This document shows, in pieces, positions 24,748 to 35,799 of a DNA stretch of 64,000 nucleotides (position 1 is its first letter; each line of letters starts with the position of its first letter). Position numbers and translations under genes: made by a program. A model generated the notes under the pieces. That model was not told where the DNA came from. It saw nothing but the letters and a program-made list of their open reading frames with translations, and did no database searches. The DNA comes from Cystobasidiopsis lactophilus (Eukaryota; Basidiomycota; Agaricostilbomycetes; Agaricostilbales; Chionosphaeraceae): NCBI GenBank assembly GCA_001599975.1, contig BCIO01000001.1:1984001-2048000 (forward strand), in the 5' to 3' direction.

Positions 24748-25429
24748 TCAGCTGAAATCGATGCCTTCCAAGGACGCTATCTTGGGTTCTCGTTCGCCCT
24801 TGAAATGTCCCTCGACCTGCAGCACCAAGAAAATTCAGTATGGTGGCCAAAAACTTCTGCATACGAGCCCTCTACTCACGTCTCGAACTTCGCTCTCATC
24901 TGGACAAGCGTGGTGATTCAGAGTGGTATTTATGGGCAGGCAATGAGCGAGACTCGCCACTGGGAAACGGCTGTAGCGTGTCCGTGATAGTTGCTTGATT
25001 CAAATTCTCAGACTGCAAAGTCTCCACCTCTTGCTTTTTCGCTGCCGGAAGAAAACGGCTTGGGTCTTCTACAGCCTCTTGAGCAGATACCGAGCCGTCC
25101 AAAAGGCCTCGACGGAGCGCCGGGAGGTCCCTCTTCAAGCTCAAGCCCAGCTCTCTTGCCTCTTTGCGAAAAACCGCGGGATCGTCTCCGTATTTGGTTT
25201 GCAAAGCAGTGGTGAGGTTCTCGGCCGCTCCTGACGATTGCGGATCAGGTCGAAGTTCCAGCGTCTGAAGAGGCCTATGATGCAATGACGGACCTTGCGA
25301 ATTCACGGGAACAGGCGAATCTTCTTCCAAGCAGAGCTTCAGGTAGGCAGTAGCTGATCAAGAGTGCAAAATGAGGCGCTGGTCAATGCAGCAGAAGGCC
25401 AGCCACCGACTTCTCTCGACGTCTGACAT
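24748..25429 (-). CDS. TFIIS central-domain-like protein without zinc ribbon
   Basis: The core, YGDDPAVFRKEARELGLSLK followed by LPALRRGLLDGSVSAQEAV and AAKKQEVETLQSENL, follows the central domain of transcription elongation factor S-II (NLK...LR..VL.G.IS...). A tentative model starts MSDVER at 25429, splices to TTAYLKLCLEEDSP, runs through the domain, and uses two further introns to end SLEGIDFS at 24748-24750; about 165 residues. It has no N-terminal LW domain and no C-terminal zinc ribbon, so it cannot stimulate RNA cleavage the way TFIIS does. It may be a Bye1-like or diverged regulator, or a broken TFIIS. Exons outside the core are weak. Confidence 0.45.
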
Positions 25430-25692
25430 CTTATAAGGCCGGAGTCACAATCCGGGGAAGCCGAGGGTAGAGCAGGTTCAGAAGGCCGCAGCAGGCTGGA
25501 AATCCGTAGGGCAACGTCCCCAAGAGCTTTGTAAGCAGTAGAACTTTACAAAGTGGCAGCGAGGGCAGCGAGGGCGTGGCCGGCTGCGGAAGACATCGAT
25601 TCGCGCATCGAAGCTCTCTTTCTGCCTCGGCCACCTACACTCTGCAGCCCGTGGTCGAACCCACTTGAAAATGACTACCAGAGGCTACAATC

Positions 25693-28600
25693 ATGCCCCG
25701 AGCTCCGTGGCGAGTGACAACGAGCTGCACCCGTATGGCTTTCTGCTTTTTCGAGCGAATCCGCGCCTTCGAGCTGAACGCCGTCCCCAGAGGCCCTTAT
25801 TTCGAAAGCAAGCACCACAACAGATGGGCAACTCGCACCCAGTCCTTGTCTGGTGACCCACAGAGCCGCAACAAGACGGGCATGGACGGCGAGCTGATCA
25901 GAAGGGCGCGGAGGCTTTCTCACGGTGAGCAGAACCCTTGGCTGCCTGCAAACATTTCGGACCTGACCTTCCCTCCAGATGAACCCTCGTCCAAACCAAG
26001 AAAGTTTCTCATCGACGTGGGTCGCCTGCCTAGGGCTGGATGGCGTTATCTGACGCGTTTTACCTCAGGTCGAGTCCACCATGCGGCTAGTTCTCGAGCA
26101 GGAGGACACAGACGGAGAGTGAGTGCTAGTGGCACCGTCTGAATCAACTCTGACGTGAATCTGCACACAGCTTCCAAGTAGGTTTGAGGGTCCTCGTGCA
26201 TGTCTCCCGTGCACGCACGGATGATGCGTTGCTCTCCAGATTTCCATCACCGACGCGGGCCCAAAAGTCTTCTCGGTCGGCACAGCCTACTCTAATGGCT
26301 TCAAGACCTTCGACAGTGGGTCGTCCTATCGACGTCTTTGAAAAGTGTACTGACTTTGCCGCCAGTTCGCGGCACTTGGATGCTGAGCGTGCTTTTGCAA
26401 GAGCTCGCCTTGGCCAAGGACCATGGCAGGAAGACCATCATTCTGCACGAATCTCGCCTGACCGAAAATCCCGTCGACCGACTGTCTCGCTTCATCAAGA
26501 CGTCATTTTGGGACGGCCTCACTCGCCGCATTGACTCTGGCGGCCTGGAACTCATTTGCTTGGAGTGAGTACCCCAATGATGTATACGTGAGCCATGATT
26601 TACGAGAAAAGCTAGCCCCAAAAACCGCTCCGCCAATCAGCAGCCCAGAATTTACGTACCAGAAGAGGAGCAGGAGATGTTCGACTACTACATGGAGGTC
26701 GCAAAAGACAAGCCACACCTCAATCTGCAGGTCGAAAAGCTCCCCAAAAACTTTGACGCCGTCTACGTCAAGAATTTGAACGACAAGCCCGGCATCCTCG
26801 CGCTCGCCATGAACAAAGTCAAACAAGACAACGGCAAGCTCGAACTCGTCGGAATCCCGTTTGTTGTCCGTGAGTGGCTGTCTCAAATTGTGCTACCAAG
26901 CCGGTCGACTGAAGATGACTGCCAGCTGGCGCCCGGTTCAACGAGCTCTACAATTGGGACTCCGCCTTCATCTCCTACGGCCTGCTCATCGATGATCGAG
27001 TCGAACTCGCCAAGGGCATCGTCGACCACTTCGTTTTTGAGATCAAGCACTATGGCAAAATTCTCAACGGCAACCGAAGCTACTACCTGATGCGATCGCA
27101 GCCGCCCTTCTTGACGGACATGGCGCTCCAAATCTACTCAAAGCTTGATCCCACCAAGCAGGTGGAGAACAAGGCCTGGCTCAAGAAGGCCATTCAAGCC
27201 GCCATCAAGGAGTATCACACCGTGTGGATGGCGGAGCCCCGCTTGGACGTCAAGACTGGCTTGTCGAGATTCCGCCCAGACGGAAAAGGTGTCCCTCCTG
27301 AGACCGAGGCCTCGTGAGAGAATCTTCTGTGGCCGTCTGGTTGCGATTACGCTGACCTATGGACAAAGTCACTTCACTCATGTCTTGATGCCCTACGCTC
27401 AAAAACACGGCATCTCTGTGGTGAGTCCTGACGAAAGTGAGGCGCAATGCACTTTTAACCTCGTGATGCAGAACGAATTCGTCCAGAAATACAATGACGA
27501 CGAAGTTCACGAGCCAGAACTGGACATCTACTTCATGCACGACCGAGGCGTGCGAGAGTCTGGCCATGACAGTAAATAACGTTGTTTTGTGGTGTTAAAC
27601 ATGTGCTGACTTTGTCCGTAGCCAGTAAGCCACACAGGGCAGCAGCCAGAGGCCCTTACTCACGCAGAACGCAGCTTACCGCCTCGAGCACAAATGCGGC
27701 AACCTGGCCACTGTGGACCTGCAGGCGCTCCTTTTCAAGTACGAGACGTGAGTTATTTTTCGTCGTTACAAATCAGAAATCAGACTTGATCCTCGCGGCC
27801 TACGCTAGGGACATCGCCAGCGCGATCCACGAGATCTTCGGCGACAAGCTCGAATTGGAAGAAGACTTCGAGTTGTCCGCGTTTCCGTTCGGACAGGCAG
27901 AGCCCTACACGGCGCCAAAGGACATTGATACCTACGGCAAAGGCTTGAGCTCGCTGAAGCGAGTTCAAACGTCTTCCGAGTGGATTGCTCGCGCCTCTCG
28001 CCGTCAGCAGCTCATTGACCGTACGCTGACAAGGGAATATTGATTCTTGAAACCCGCCTGACCTTACGAACGCAGGTTACCTTTGGGACTACGGTCGCGG
28101 CCTCTACTTCGACTACGACACGGCGAAGGAAGCTACGACCGTTTACGAGTCGGTGACGTGTTTTTGGATGATGTGGGCCGGCGCATCCTCCGAGCAACAA
28201 GCGGCTCGCATGATGGACAAGGCCTTGCCCAAGTTTGAGGTCAGCGGCGGTGCGTAGCTTTTTTGTGTCACCTGCTTCGTCGCTGCCTCTGATAGGTTCA
28301 CGCTGTAGGCCTTGTGCCTGGCACCGAAGCGAGCAGAGGTCGCATCAGCTTGGACCGGCCCAACCGACAGTGGGATTATCCCAACGCATGGTCTCCTGTA
28401 AGCGCAGGGATCCCTGCAAGTCGACGAGTCTGATTCAAGGGCCTCAAACAGCATCAAATTCTGTCTTGGGTCGCCTTTGATCGCTACGGTTACGTCCAAG
28501 AGGCTGAGCGATGTGCATACAAGTGGCTTTACATGATGGTAAGCTGTCTCCGTTGACGACAATGTTGATCACCCACCGAGCTTTGTGCGAACAGGTCAAG

Positions 28601-28973
28601 TCGTTCGTCGACCACAACGGCGTCGTCGCGGAAAAGTTTGACGCCGTCAGCATGACGCACTTTGTCGTGAGTCTGCGAAAGAGCTCGCCAAAGGACGCAT
28701 CTTATTCAACGTTCTGCAGACTGCGGAATACGGCAACCAGGGTGTGGACTTCAAGCACGTTCCTCGCGAAGGGTGAGCAACAGCTGTAGACGCCTTTCGT
28801 GCGTCCTGACTCTTTGGCTGAACAGGTTCGGCTGGTCCAACTCTTCCGTCCAACTCGGCCTCACTTTCTTGTCGCCCACTCTGCGCCGACAGCTTGGTGC
28901 TCTGACGCCGCCCAGCTCCATTTTCACCTCGCTCGCGGGACCCGACGTCTCGGCCCTGTCTATCTCGCATTAG
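25693..28973 (+). CDS. NTH1: Neutral trehalase (GH37)
   Basis: Cytosolic enzyme splitting trehalose to two glucose units during recovery from stress or dormancy. Many short introns. N-terminal part has IRRARRLSH, a PKA-type RRxS site as expected for PKA/14-3-3 control, then the calcium-binding loop [16 protein letters not shown], rebuilt through a 7-nt microexon at 26171-26177. Catalytic domain: [56 protein letters not shown] (trehalase signature 1), [31 protein letters not shown], and [11 protein letters not shown] (signature 2). Ends [14 protein letters not shown]. First in-frame Met (25693) used; an out-of-frame ATG lies at 25671, so the extreme N-terminus is uncertain. Confidence 0.92.
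26171..26177 (+). other. 7-nt microexon of the trehalase gene
   Basis: CTTCCAA lies between CACACAG and GTAGGT. Upstream exon ends GGA GA at 26118 and downstream begins ATTTCC. Including it gives D-F-Q-I, matching the family's calcium loop (DTDGxxQI). Skipping it shifts the frame by one base. Confidence 0.85.
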
Positions 28974-29097
28974 TCTCTCATCGATTTACTTTACTAGTCA
29001 TCCGTCGCACGCCAATTCTCGCATACCATCATCCTATACCAAGTCTGCAAGGGGGTTGTCGTTCGAAATTCGTTGCAAAAGGCCGCTGTGCATAGAC

Positions 29098-32000
29098 TCA
29101 TGAACGCTTGCGCTTCTTGCCTCGCCCTCCGCCGCCCTCCTCGTCGGCTTTCCGCTTGGCCTCCATACCTTTGGTCCGGAAATGCTCTTTGCGCTCGCGC
29201 TTTTCCCGCTCCTCCCTAGCCTCAGCACTCTTTTCCATGATCTTTTGCTTCTCCTTTCGCCGCTCGCCTTGCTTCTCTGACCGCTTTGCCGTCTTGACTC
29301 GCTGCACAGCGCTGATTTGTTGCAGCAAGCCGATGGCCTGCTTCTCCTCGTGCGAGAGAACAACAGCACGCTTTTGCAGGTACGTCTTCTCTGATCGCGC
29401 CTTCTGAAGCTTTGGCTTGGAGGCGTAGGGCAGAGCAGCTTGCAAAGCCTTCGGCACTTTGAGCGGGTTAAAGCGACGGGTGGGTCGATCAATGGCCTGA
29501 TGCACCAAAATTAAGCGAAGTCAACCTGAGAAGCATATTGGGCAACCGACCTTGTACTGCGAGTCAGCCACATTGGGAGTCTTGACGCCATCCTCGGCTC
29601 GCACTTGCCCAGTAAGGCGCATGCCTTGCCAAGCGCTTTTGTCTTCCAGAAGTAGAGACGCAACAGGGTTGTAAAACTCGCGCGGCTCAACGCGGCTCCA
29701 GGCTTTGAGCATGACCAGATCGCTGAGGAGGACTCGGTCCTCGAAGGTGGCTCGGAAGCTCCCTTCTGGCTTGGAAAGCGCCTTTTTGATCTGGCCACGG
29801 ATGCCGGAGACGGTGCGGACCTGGGCGCCCTCAAATTTGGCGACTTCTAGCGAGGAGTTGAACATGTCCTTGACAAACGCCGTGTTCTTGAAAATTTTCA
29901 TAGGCGTTCCGGTCAGCTTGAGCTTCTTGACGATCGTGGTGGAGCCGGCAATATCGAGCACCGATCCGGAGGCGCTGACACGAAAGCCGGACGCCTGGCT
30001 GAGCGAGTTGAAAGCACAAAAGCCGGTGCCCGGGCTCGAGATGGGCCCGTAAAAGGTGGCCAGGCAATGCATGTGCTCGGGCGTGTACTTGAGCAGTCTG
30101 GTTCGAGTGCCGTCGTCGATGCAGTAGAGGGGGACAGTCTGGAAACGGCGCCAGCCGACCGAAAAGATGAGGGGGTCGTTAGACTTGAGCACCTGCTTCG
30201 AGAACCAGCGGTGCTTCTTGATGCGGACGGTTACGACACCAAACGCTTCTTCGTGGCCAAGCAGTCCGCCGACGACCAAAGGATAGCGCGGGTCGAAGTG
30301 ATCCACCATCTCGGCCGGGACGGTGAGCTCGATGCGGACGTAGGAGCCAGGTTTGTGCCCCTGCAGAAGGGCGCGGTTTTCAGGCGTATCGTCCTTGAAC
30401 TCGGCCTCGGTGGCTTGCAGGCGGGAGAGCATGGCGTTTCTGGAGGCGGTGAAGAAGTCTTCGCCCTCGTCGTCCGAGGAGTCGTCGTATTGCTGGTCAA
30501 ACTTGCGCTTCAGCACCTCCTTCTTGGCCGCCAGCGCCTTAGCCTTCTTTTCCTCCTCGCCCTCCGAGTCGCCGCCAGCCCCATCTGCTCCGCCTTGGGC
30601 TTCCAGGTCGACGAAACCCTCGCCCGTCTCAGAGTCGTAGTCTTGCTGGGCCGCCACCGACTGGCTTTCACCGCCAGTGATGAAGAGATGGCGGATGGAA
30701 TCCAGCACGTCTTCGTCTTGCCACTTGGCCAGCGTGTCGCGGTCCAATCGCGGCCGGAAGGTGTCTTCGGGTTGCGCAATCGACTCGGTGAGCTGAAAGA
30801 GGTCGTCATCAGCTACTGGAGCCGGCTTCGCCGCCAAAGGGTCGCGTTCGCCGCTAGTAATTTGCTCCGGCGTTAGGGATGTTGAGTAGATGAGTTTCGT
30901 CCAGTCTGTTTTCCGGCTCGACGCCGCCTTGGAAAACGTGGCTGATGCTTTGATGGACAAGTTACGTTTCCACGCTGGAACGTCGTCCTCTTCATCCTCC
31001 TCGATCTCGAAGTCGTCCTCCAGGTCGTCACCCTCTTGGTCGTATTGTGAGTCGCCGTCATCAGAGTCGCCGTCAAACATCAAGTTGCCATCTTCGTCCT
31101 CGGTCTCTTCTTCGCCTTCGCCTTCCAAGTCGCTAGGGTCGGCATCGCTGAAGCCATCCTCCAGCTCGCCTGGCTCTTCAGCGTCGTCGTCCTCGGACCC
31201 AGATTCGTCTTCAGGAGCCGCTGAGTCTTGTGAGACGGTGATGGGAGCTACCGAGCGCCGAAAAAGCCTAATGTCGGACTTTGCGAGCGTCTCGGCCAGG
31301 GTGGACGGCGCCTCTTGTAGGTCCATGACCATCTGCTCGCCTTCTCCCGCTTCGAGCGGGTTCCCCTCCTCGTCAAACTTGCGCGTGAAAGACCCAGCCG
31401 TGTTGATGTAGATGGTGTCGCCGTCCACAATGACCTGCCCACCTCCGCCTCCGCTCATGGGAGCGTGGCAGATGCGGTCCTTCTCGCTGAGCTTGCGCCT
31501 CCTCTCCGAATCATTGGTAGGCAAGGGGCACGGGTCAGCCAGCTTGGTAAGCTTGGTAACGGAGAAGGCGTCGATGCCGGAGCCCGGGATGTGCACGCGA
31601 ACAGGATTGGAGTCGGACGGTGGGCGGAGGTTGATGCCGCGCAGGAAGCCGTACAGCGCAATGGTGCGGTCGGCCAGCGGGTCCACCTTGACGTTATCAC
31701 GGGATGTCAGGTCCTCTATCCGGTCCGCCAAGAAGTAAGGGTGGCTGTTGCGAAATGAAAGCGGTCGAAACTTGGCGAGGTTGATGAAGCGCGACAAGTT
31801 GAGCGTCTCTCGGTCGGGGTACCGCCCGTTCATGACACCCGAGAGATAAAACATCTTGGCGCCGTCATACACCTCCGTCCAGAAGCGCTTCTTCAGGGCC
31901 GTCTTTTGGTTTTTGAGCGCAGCCGGCTTCTTGATGAGGTCAAGGTGGGTGAGAACAGCGATGATCTTGGGCAGGCCGTGCGATGACATGGCTGATAGAG

Positions 32001-32660
32001 CTTCAAAGATCTCCATCTCGAAGCCGAACGAGCCGTCAATCATGAGCAAGACCAAATCGGCGATTTTGCAGATGTCCACCATCGCCCCCAAATCGTTCGG
32101 GCATTCGACAAAGGTCAGTCGGCGCATCTTGCCTGTTTTTAAGATGTCAGTGGTTGCATCTCAATGACCAGGTCAGCCGCAAAGAACGAACCGGAGACGA
32201 TGGTGACTGGGCCTTTGATTTCTGGCATGGTGTGCTTGGTGTAGCGCCGGACCAGCGAGCGAATGAGGGTCGTCTTGCCCACGCCCGGCGGTCCAACAAT
32301 GGCCACGATGACGGGAGGCGGGCCAGAGTCATCAGCGGACGCCGTCGCCCCTACTGTTGAAGATTTTGCAGAAGTGCCCTGGGCAAAGCCGCCGAACGTC
32401 CGGTCGATGGCCGGCACATGGAGCTTCTTCTGGTCGAGCTCGACCTTTCTGCGGGCGAGTCTGTCGGCCTTGCGACCAGAGGCAGAGGCAAAGGCCTGTT
32501 GCCATGCGAAGTTTACTTTTGAGCGCACGCACTTGGCCTTGCAGGCCTTCTCCTAGCGCACCTTGGGGTTGCGGCCTTTGAGGTCTGCAGGAGAGGCCTT
32601 CGCTTTGCCTTTCCTGTCGCCGCCTCTGTGGGCTTTGTTGCTCTGCTTGATGTCGTCCAT
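29098..32660 (-). CDS. BMS1: Ribosome biogenesis GTPase BMS1
   Basis: Nucleolar GTPase of the SSU processome that brings Rcl1 to pre-40S particles. Four exons. N-terminus MDDIKQSNKAHRGGDRKGKA, then GRNPK spliced to AFASASGRKADRL; P-loop IVGPPGVGKTTLIRSL; KGPVTIVSGK spliced to MRRLTFVECPND; VLTHLDLIKK as the G4-like element. The long middle is acidic (runs of Asp/Glu). The conserved C-terminal RFQTVPLYCIDDGTRTRLLK, GTGFCAFNSLSQASGFRVSA and FKNTAFVKDMFNSSLEVAKF follow. The last exon is very basic (KRKADEEGGGGRGKKRKRS). About 1100 residues, normal for fungi. Head-to-head with COX20, 99 bases between start codons. Confidence 0.93.
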
Positions 32661-32759
32661 TGCGGCCGCTGTTCTCCAAAATTCGGATCGCCACTTTTGT
32701 TCCAGTCCAGCCGACTTTGGGTCAAGCTACTTGCGTGCTTGTGCTGCTCTGAGATCACC
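32661..32759. promoter_or_regulatory. Short bidirectional promoter, BMS1/COX20
   Basis: Ninety-nine bases separate the two start codons. It must hold both 5' UTRs and the shared core promoter. No TATA box is evident; a GCGGCCGC palindrome sits just outside the BMS1 ATG at about 32662-32669. Confidence 0.5.
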
Positions 32760-33405
32760 ATGAGCTCCGATCCAGCCAGAACAGAAGGCGAGATCGAGAT
32801 TCCAAGGCCGCAGCCCTCGCAATTCACCCAAGCTCTCAAAGTAGGTCCTCCTTTCCCGCTTCCCGGTGGCATTTCTCACGCTGCAGGCGCAGTTGATCAA
32901 TCTCAGCAATGATCTGCAAAATGTGCCCTGCGCTCGTAAAGTGAGCTAGTGCCTACAACTGGCCACAGGATGGCATTTAAAGAGCTGTGGGCGGAAGGCG
33001 TTCCTCTTTGGCATGACTGGCGGCGTCTCGATTGGGGCCATCCGTCTCCTGTTTACTCGACGTGAGCTCCAGTGTGCCTCTTTGATGGAGGCTCGTCATT
33101 GAAAGACTTCGTTCAGGGCCGGGCTCCGCTGCCAATTGGGCCGTCCTCTCTTTCGCAGCCCTTTCCGTGACGGCATGGTGAACTCAGCCGCTTGCACTCT
33201 GTACCTTGAATTGGGACTGACTCGAAGGGTGACAGGAGGGACTGCCGATCCAAGCGCGAAGCCGAGCTCCAGAGAATGAAAGCGGCCGCTTCGGCTTTCA
33301 AGGGCAAGAAGGACGAGGCGCCAAGGCAAAAGGCAAAAGGTGTGCAGCCTGGAGTAGTGGAAGAGACGCCCACGAAAGCCCCGCCGTCAGTACGGCTGGT
33401 CTAAC
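32760..33405 (+). CDS. COX20: Cytochrome c oxidase assembly protein COX20
   Basis: Inner-membrane chaperone of newly made Cox2. Five exons. Product: MSSDPARTEGEIEIPRPQPS, a short linker, NVPCARK, spliced to AFLFGMTGGVSIGAIRLLF (first membrane segment, the COX20 CAR..FL.G..GG motif), RRPGSAANWAVLSFAALSV (second segment, with the family's NWAV motif), then RDCRSKREAELQRMK and a Lys/Pro tail to PPSVRLV. The exon 3 acceptor is ambiguous between two AGs; AAG/GCGTTC fits the family better. Two membrane spans and length about 150 residues agree with COX20/FAM36A. Confidence 0.85.
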
Positions 33406-33865
33406 GCCACTGGCTCTCGACTTCGGCTCCTTGACAGCGGCCCACTTTGCGCCCGCGCCTCCAAGCCTTAGATGCACCTCTTGTTCACTAGACACCCTAT
33501 TATGGAGCCCTTCGTGCTGGCCCGGTCCCTTCGATGAGCGCCTTCCGGCCATTGTCTCATGGCGATATCGTCTCGGTGGCGAGCGCACTTCCGGCCTGCG
33601 GCTTACTGGTCGACCCAGTATGCTGCAAGCAGACTAAACCGCGCGTCTTGCCGCTCCTTGTTCAACTGTTGCCGTTCGTGGCACGTCCTTCGAATGTCGC
33701 CTCCGTTTTCGAGGGTTGATCAGGCGACCTGTACTGTACTTTCGAGACCGATTCTTATCCATTATCAAAGAAGAATCCATCTCGCCCCTTTTCCTTCCTC
33801 CTTCCTCCTACCCTACTGCAACCACGCCTTTTCGATATTGTTTCAAGCTGCCCCTCGTTCCTAAG
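33406..33865. other. Intergenic, upstream of a secreted-protein gene
   Basis: About 460 bases between two plus-strand genes. The last 100 bases are C/T-rich. No gene or repeat recognised. Confidence 0.5.
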
Positions 33866-34790
33866 ATGCGCATCGCATGTGTTCTTGTAGCGCTGACTCC
33901 CAGTAAGGATCCAATCTGCCCAGGCTGCCTTTGGAATCTTATTCCAGGTCCAAGGCCTTGTAGCTGGAGGCCCCCTCGCCAAGCGCGCCTGGCCGACCTA
34001 CGGATCTGGCTCTTGCGTTCAACTCGCCAACGGCGACACGAACGACAAAGGAGCGAACATCAAATCAACCATTGATACTCCTGGCCCTGGTGCGCCTCAG
34101 AGTTTCTTGCAGAGCAATCGTTGGCTGACCAGGCGTGGTAGACATTCGCCACTGCTTTGCACTGGTTGCGCTCATCATGGCTGATAGAGCCGAAGCTCAA
34201 GCCGAGCGCGACCTGTTCGCTTCCACCAAGCAATGCGCCACCGTTTCTTACGAAAGCTGCGAAATCCGCATCGTGCCCAAAGGAGGCCAGGAGAACCTCC
34301 ATGTTCGCTTCGCAGACGTCGTGAGCCTGATATATGAACATTTTCCTGTACCAGACGTTGCCTTACCTGCCTCGTCGACAGGTGGCGACTTCCTGGCAAC
34401 TCGCTCAAAATTGCTTCTACAACCACGAAGGCGCCGAAGGCGGCGTGGTCAATTTGTTTGCCACAAACCCCAGTTCTGATTCGGCGTCCTCTGTTCGTCC
34501 CAACACCCAGCACTGATGCTCATGCTAACTTCTTCTGCGCAGACTTACTATATGGACAACTCGGACGAAAACAGGCGGCTAGCTTCCGTTTCAGCGATGT
34601 GTGACAACGTCAAGTCGTACAGAAAGATATATGGTACGTGTTCCGAGAGATGCTTAAGAGGACACCTGTGATGCGTGTTCTTGGGAGATTGCAGATCCGA
34701 GTAGGTCTTGCGCTCAAAAACCCTTGGCACTTTCTTTAAGCAAACCACTCTGCAGACCCTGCCGACAACCATTGGAACCCCAACGCCTGA
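33866..34790 (+). CDS. Small secreted Cys-containing protein
   Basis: Not recognised. About seven exons. N-terminus MRIACVLVALTPTGGPLAKR is a short hydrophobic leader ending in a Lys-Arg (Kex2-like) site, then AWPTYGSGSCVQLANGD. Later exons give STKQCATVSYESCEIRIVPK, FADV spliced to VATSWQLAQNCFYNHEGAEG, TYYMDNSDENRRLASVSAMC, and KIYDPNPADNHWNPNA at the end. Four to six Cys are spaced through a chain of about 200 residues with no membrane segment or GPI signal. A 6-nt exon (34695-34700) sits between the last two introns. Junctions around 34100-34200 are uncertain by one exon boundary. Possible extracellular effector or wall protein; no function is claimed. Confidence 0.6.
34695..34700 (+). 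other. 6-nt microexon
   Basis: ATCCGA is flanked by an acceptor (GATTGCAG) and a donor (GTAGGT). The two introns around it are 61 and 55 bases, the normal size here, each with a CTTAAG-like branch site; without the exon there would be one 122-base intron. It adds two residues (DPN) in frame; skipping it also keeps frame. Confidence 0.6.
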
Positions 34791-34976
34791 TGTTATCTGG
34801 CGCCTTTTCGGCGCTTCTTAAAGCACTAGGTGCAGCATTGCATCCATACACTCTCTATTTCTAAAATCCCCTCTCTCACGTTTGCTCCTTCGCTTCTTTC
34901 TAATCATCTTGTGAGGCCCGCAACAAAACAGTCTTGGCACAACGTCCCTCGTGGAGAGCAGGCAGGCCATGCACCT

Positions 34977-35719
34977 TCAGCCCCAGACCCGCTGGTCCCA
35001 CTTCTCGACGAGCTGCGGATCATCTTTGAACTGAGCCTGCCATTCAGTGAAGCCGCCACGGAGAACCAATACGTCTTGCTTCGAAGATTCGGTGGGCGCC
35101 TCGGAAGACTCGCCGTGAGGAGTTAAGGCAGAGGAGAGCGGTGGCGGCTGAGAGATGTTGGGTCCAGCTGGCTCAGTCGTCTCCTCGTCCTCTGGGTCGA
35201 GTCCGAGCTTCTTGTCGCGGGCTCTGCGGTACATCTGTGCCCACCACTTAAGTGAGAAGGGCAGCCTGTGGGCCGTGAGGAGAGCAGCGCCCGCACCAAA
35301 GCAGCTGTCGGCCCTCGTTGCTCTGCTTGATCTTTAACTTCCTAGGCTCGTAAGGGCAAGAGGAGACACATACGAGACAGGGCACAATGGAAGATGACAC
35401 AGGAATAGCCGCTAAGCTCATCGACAAGCTCGTCGACTCGTTCACGGAAGACGTCTGAGGGCACATTGCGGGCGCCTGCTTGGAGTCCTTCTTCTTAAGA
35501 ATCATCAACTAGAGCATGCGAGACTGGAGGACGAACCAGGGATGTTGCCACCCACGAAATCGCTGTCTGCGCCATTGAGAGCCATTCAATTCAGAGGTGG
35601 CAGGCCCAATGTGGCTCTCACGCACCTCGAACGTCGATGACGGCCCAGTTGGCCTTGTTCTTGATGATGTCTGCTATGCCAGTGGCGCTGACTATGCGAA
35701 ATGGGGGCACGAAGGACAT
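34977..35719 (-). CDS. Cdc25/rhodanese-domain phosphatase (Ibp1/Ych1/Acr2 type)
   Basis: Small cysteine phosphatase or arsenate reductase of the Cdc25-like rhodanese family. Five exons: MSFVPPFRIVSATGIADIIK, VIDVR spliced to DSDFVGGNIPG, ARNVPSDVFRERVDELVDEL, active site IFHCALSQQRGPTAAL (HCx5R), then MYRRARDKKLGL. A Pro/Ser/Glu-rich insert (DPEDEETTEP onward, about 45 residues) comes next, and the family's closing motif LRGGFTEWQAQFKDDPQLVEKW follows in two parts. The insert between the catalytic loop and the LRGG motif is longer than in the yeast proteins. Head-to-head with POL12, 80 bases between starts. Confidence 0.88.
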
Positions 35720-35799
35720 GGCTGCTCCAAAAACAGAGGCGACGCGCGCTTCATGAGGGTCTTCCGCTCACCGCGATACCCTCCCCCTCCAGGCTCAAG
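35720..35799. promoter_or_regulatory. Short bidirectional promoter, rhodanese phosphatase/POL12
   Basis: Eighty bases between divergent ATGs, containing GACGCGCGC, one mismatch from an MCB core; POL12 is a G1/S gene in yeast. Regulatory reading is inference. Confidence 0.35.

Noticed and set aside
24371-24916. Plus-strand frame with CRNCGDRWKF as a TFIIS gene
   Set aside because: Only the last Cys pair of a zinc ribbon is present and no other TFIIS sequence precedes it on that strand.
25651-25664. GTGGTCGAACCCAC, resembling a tRNA T-arm
   Set aside because: No acceptor stem, D-arm or anticodon arm could be placed around it; chance hairpin.
30067-30876. 269-codon plus-strand open frame inside BMS1
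   Set aside because: Antisense shadow of a certain BMS1 exon; no recognisable domain.
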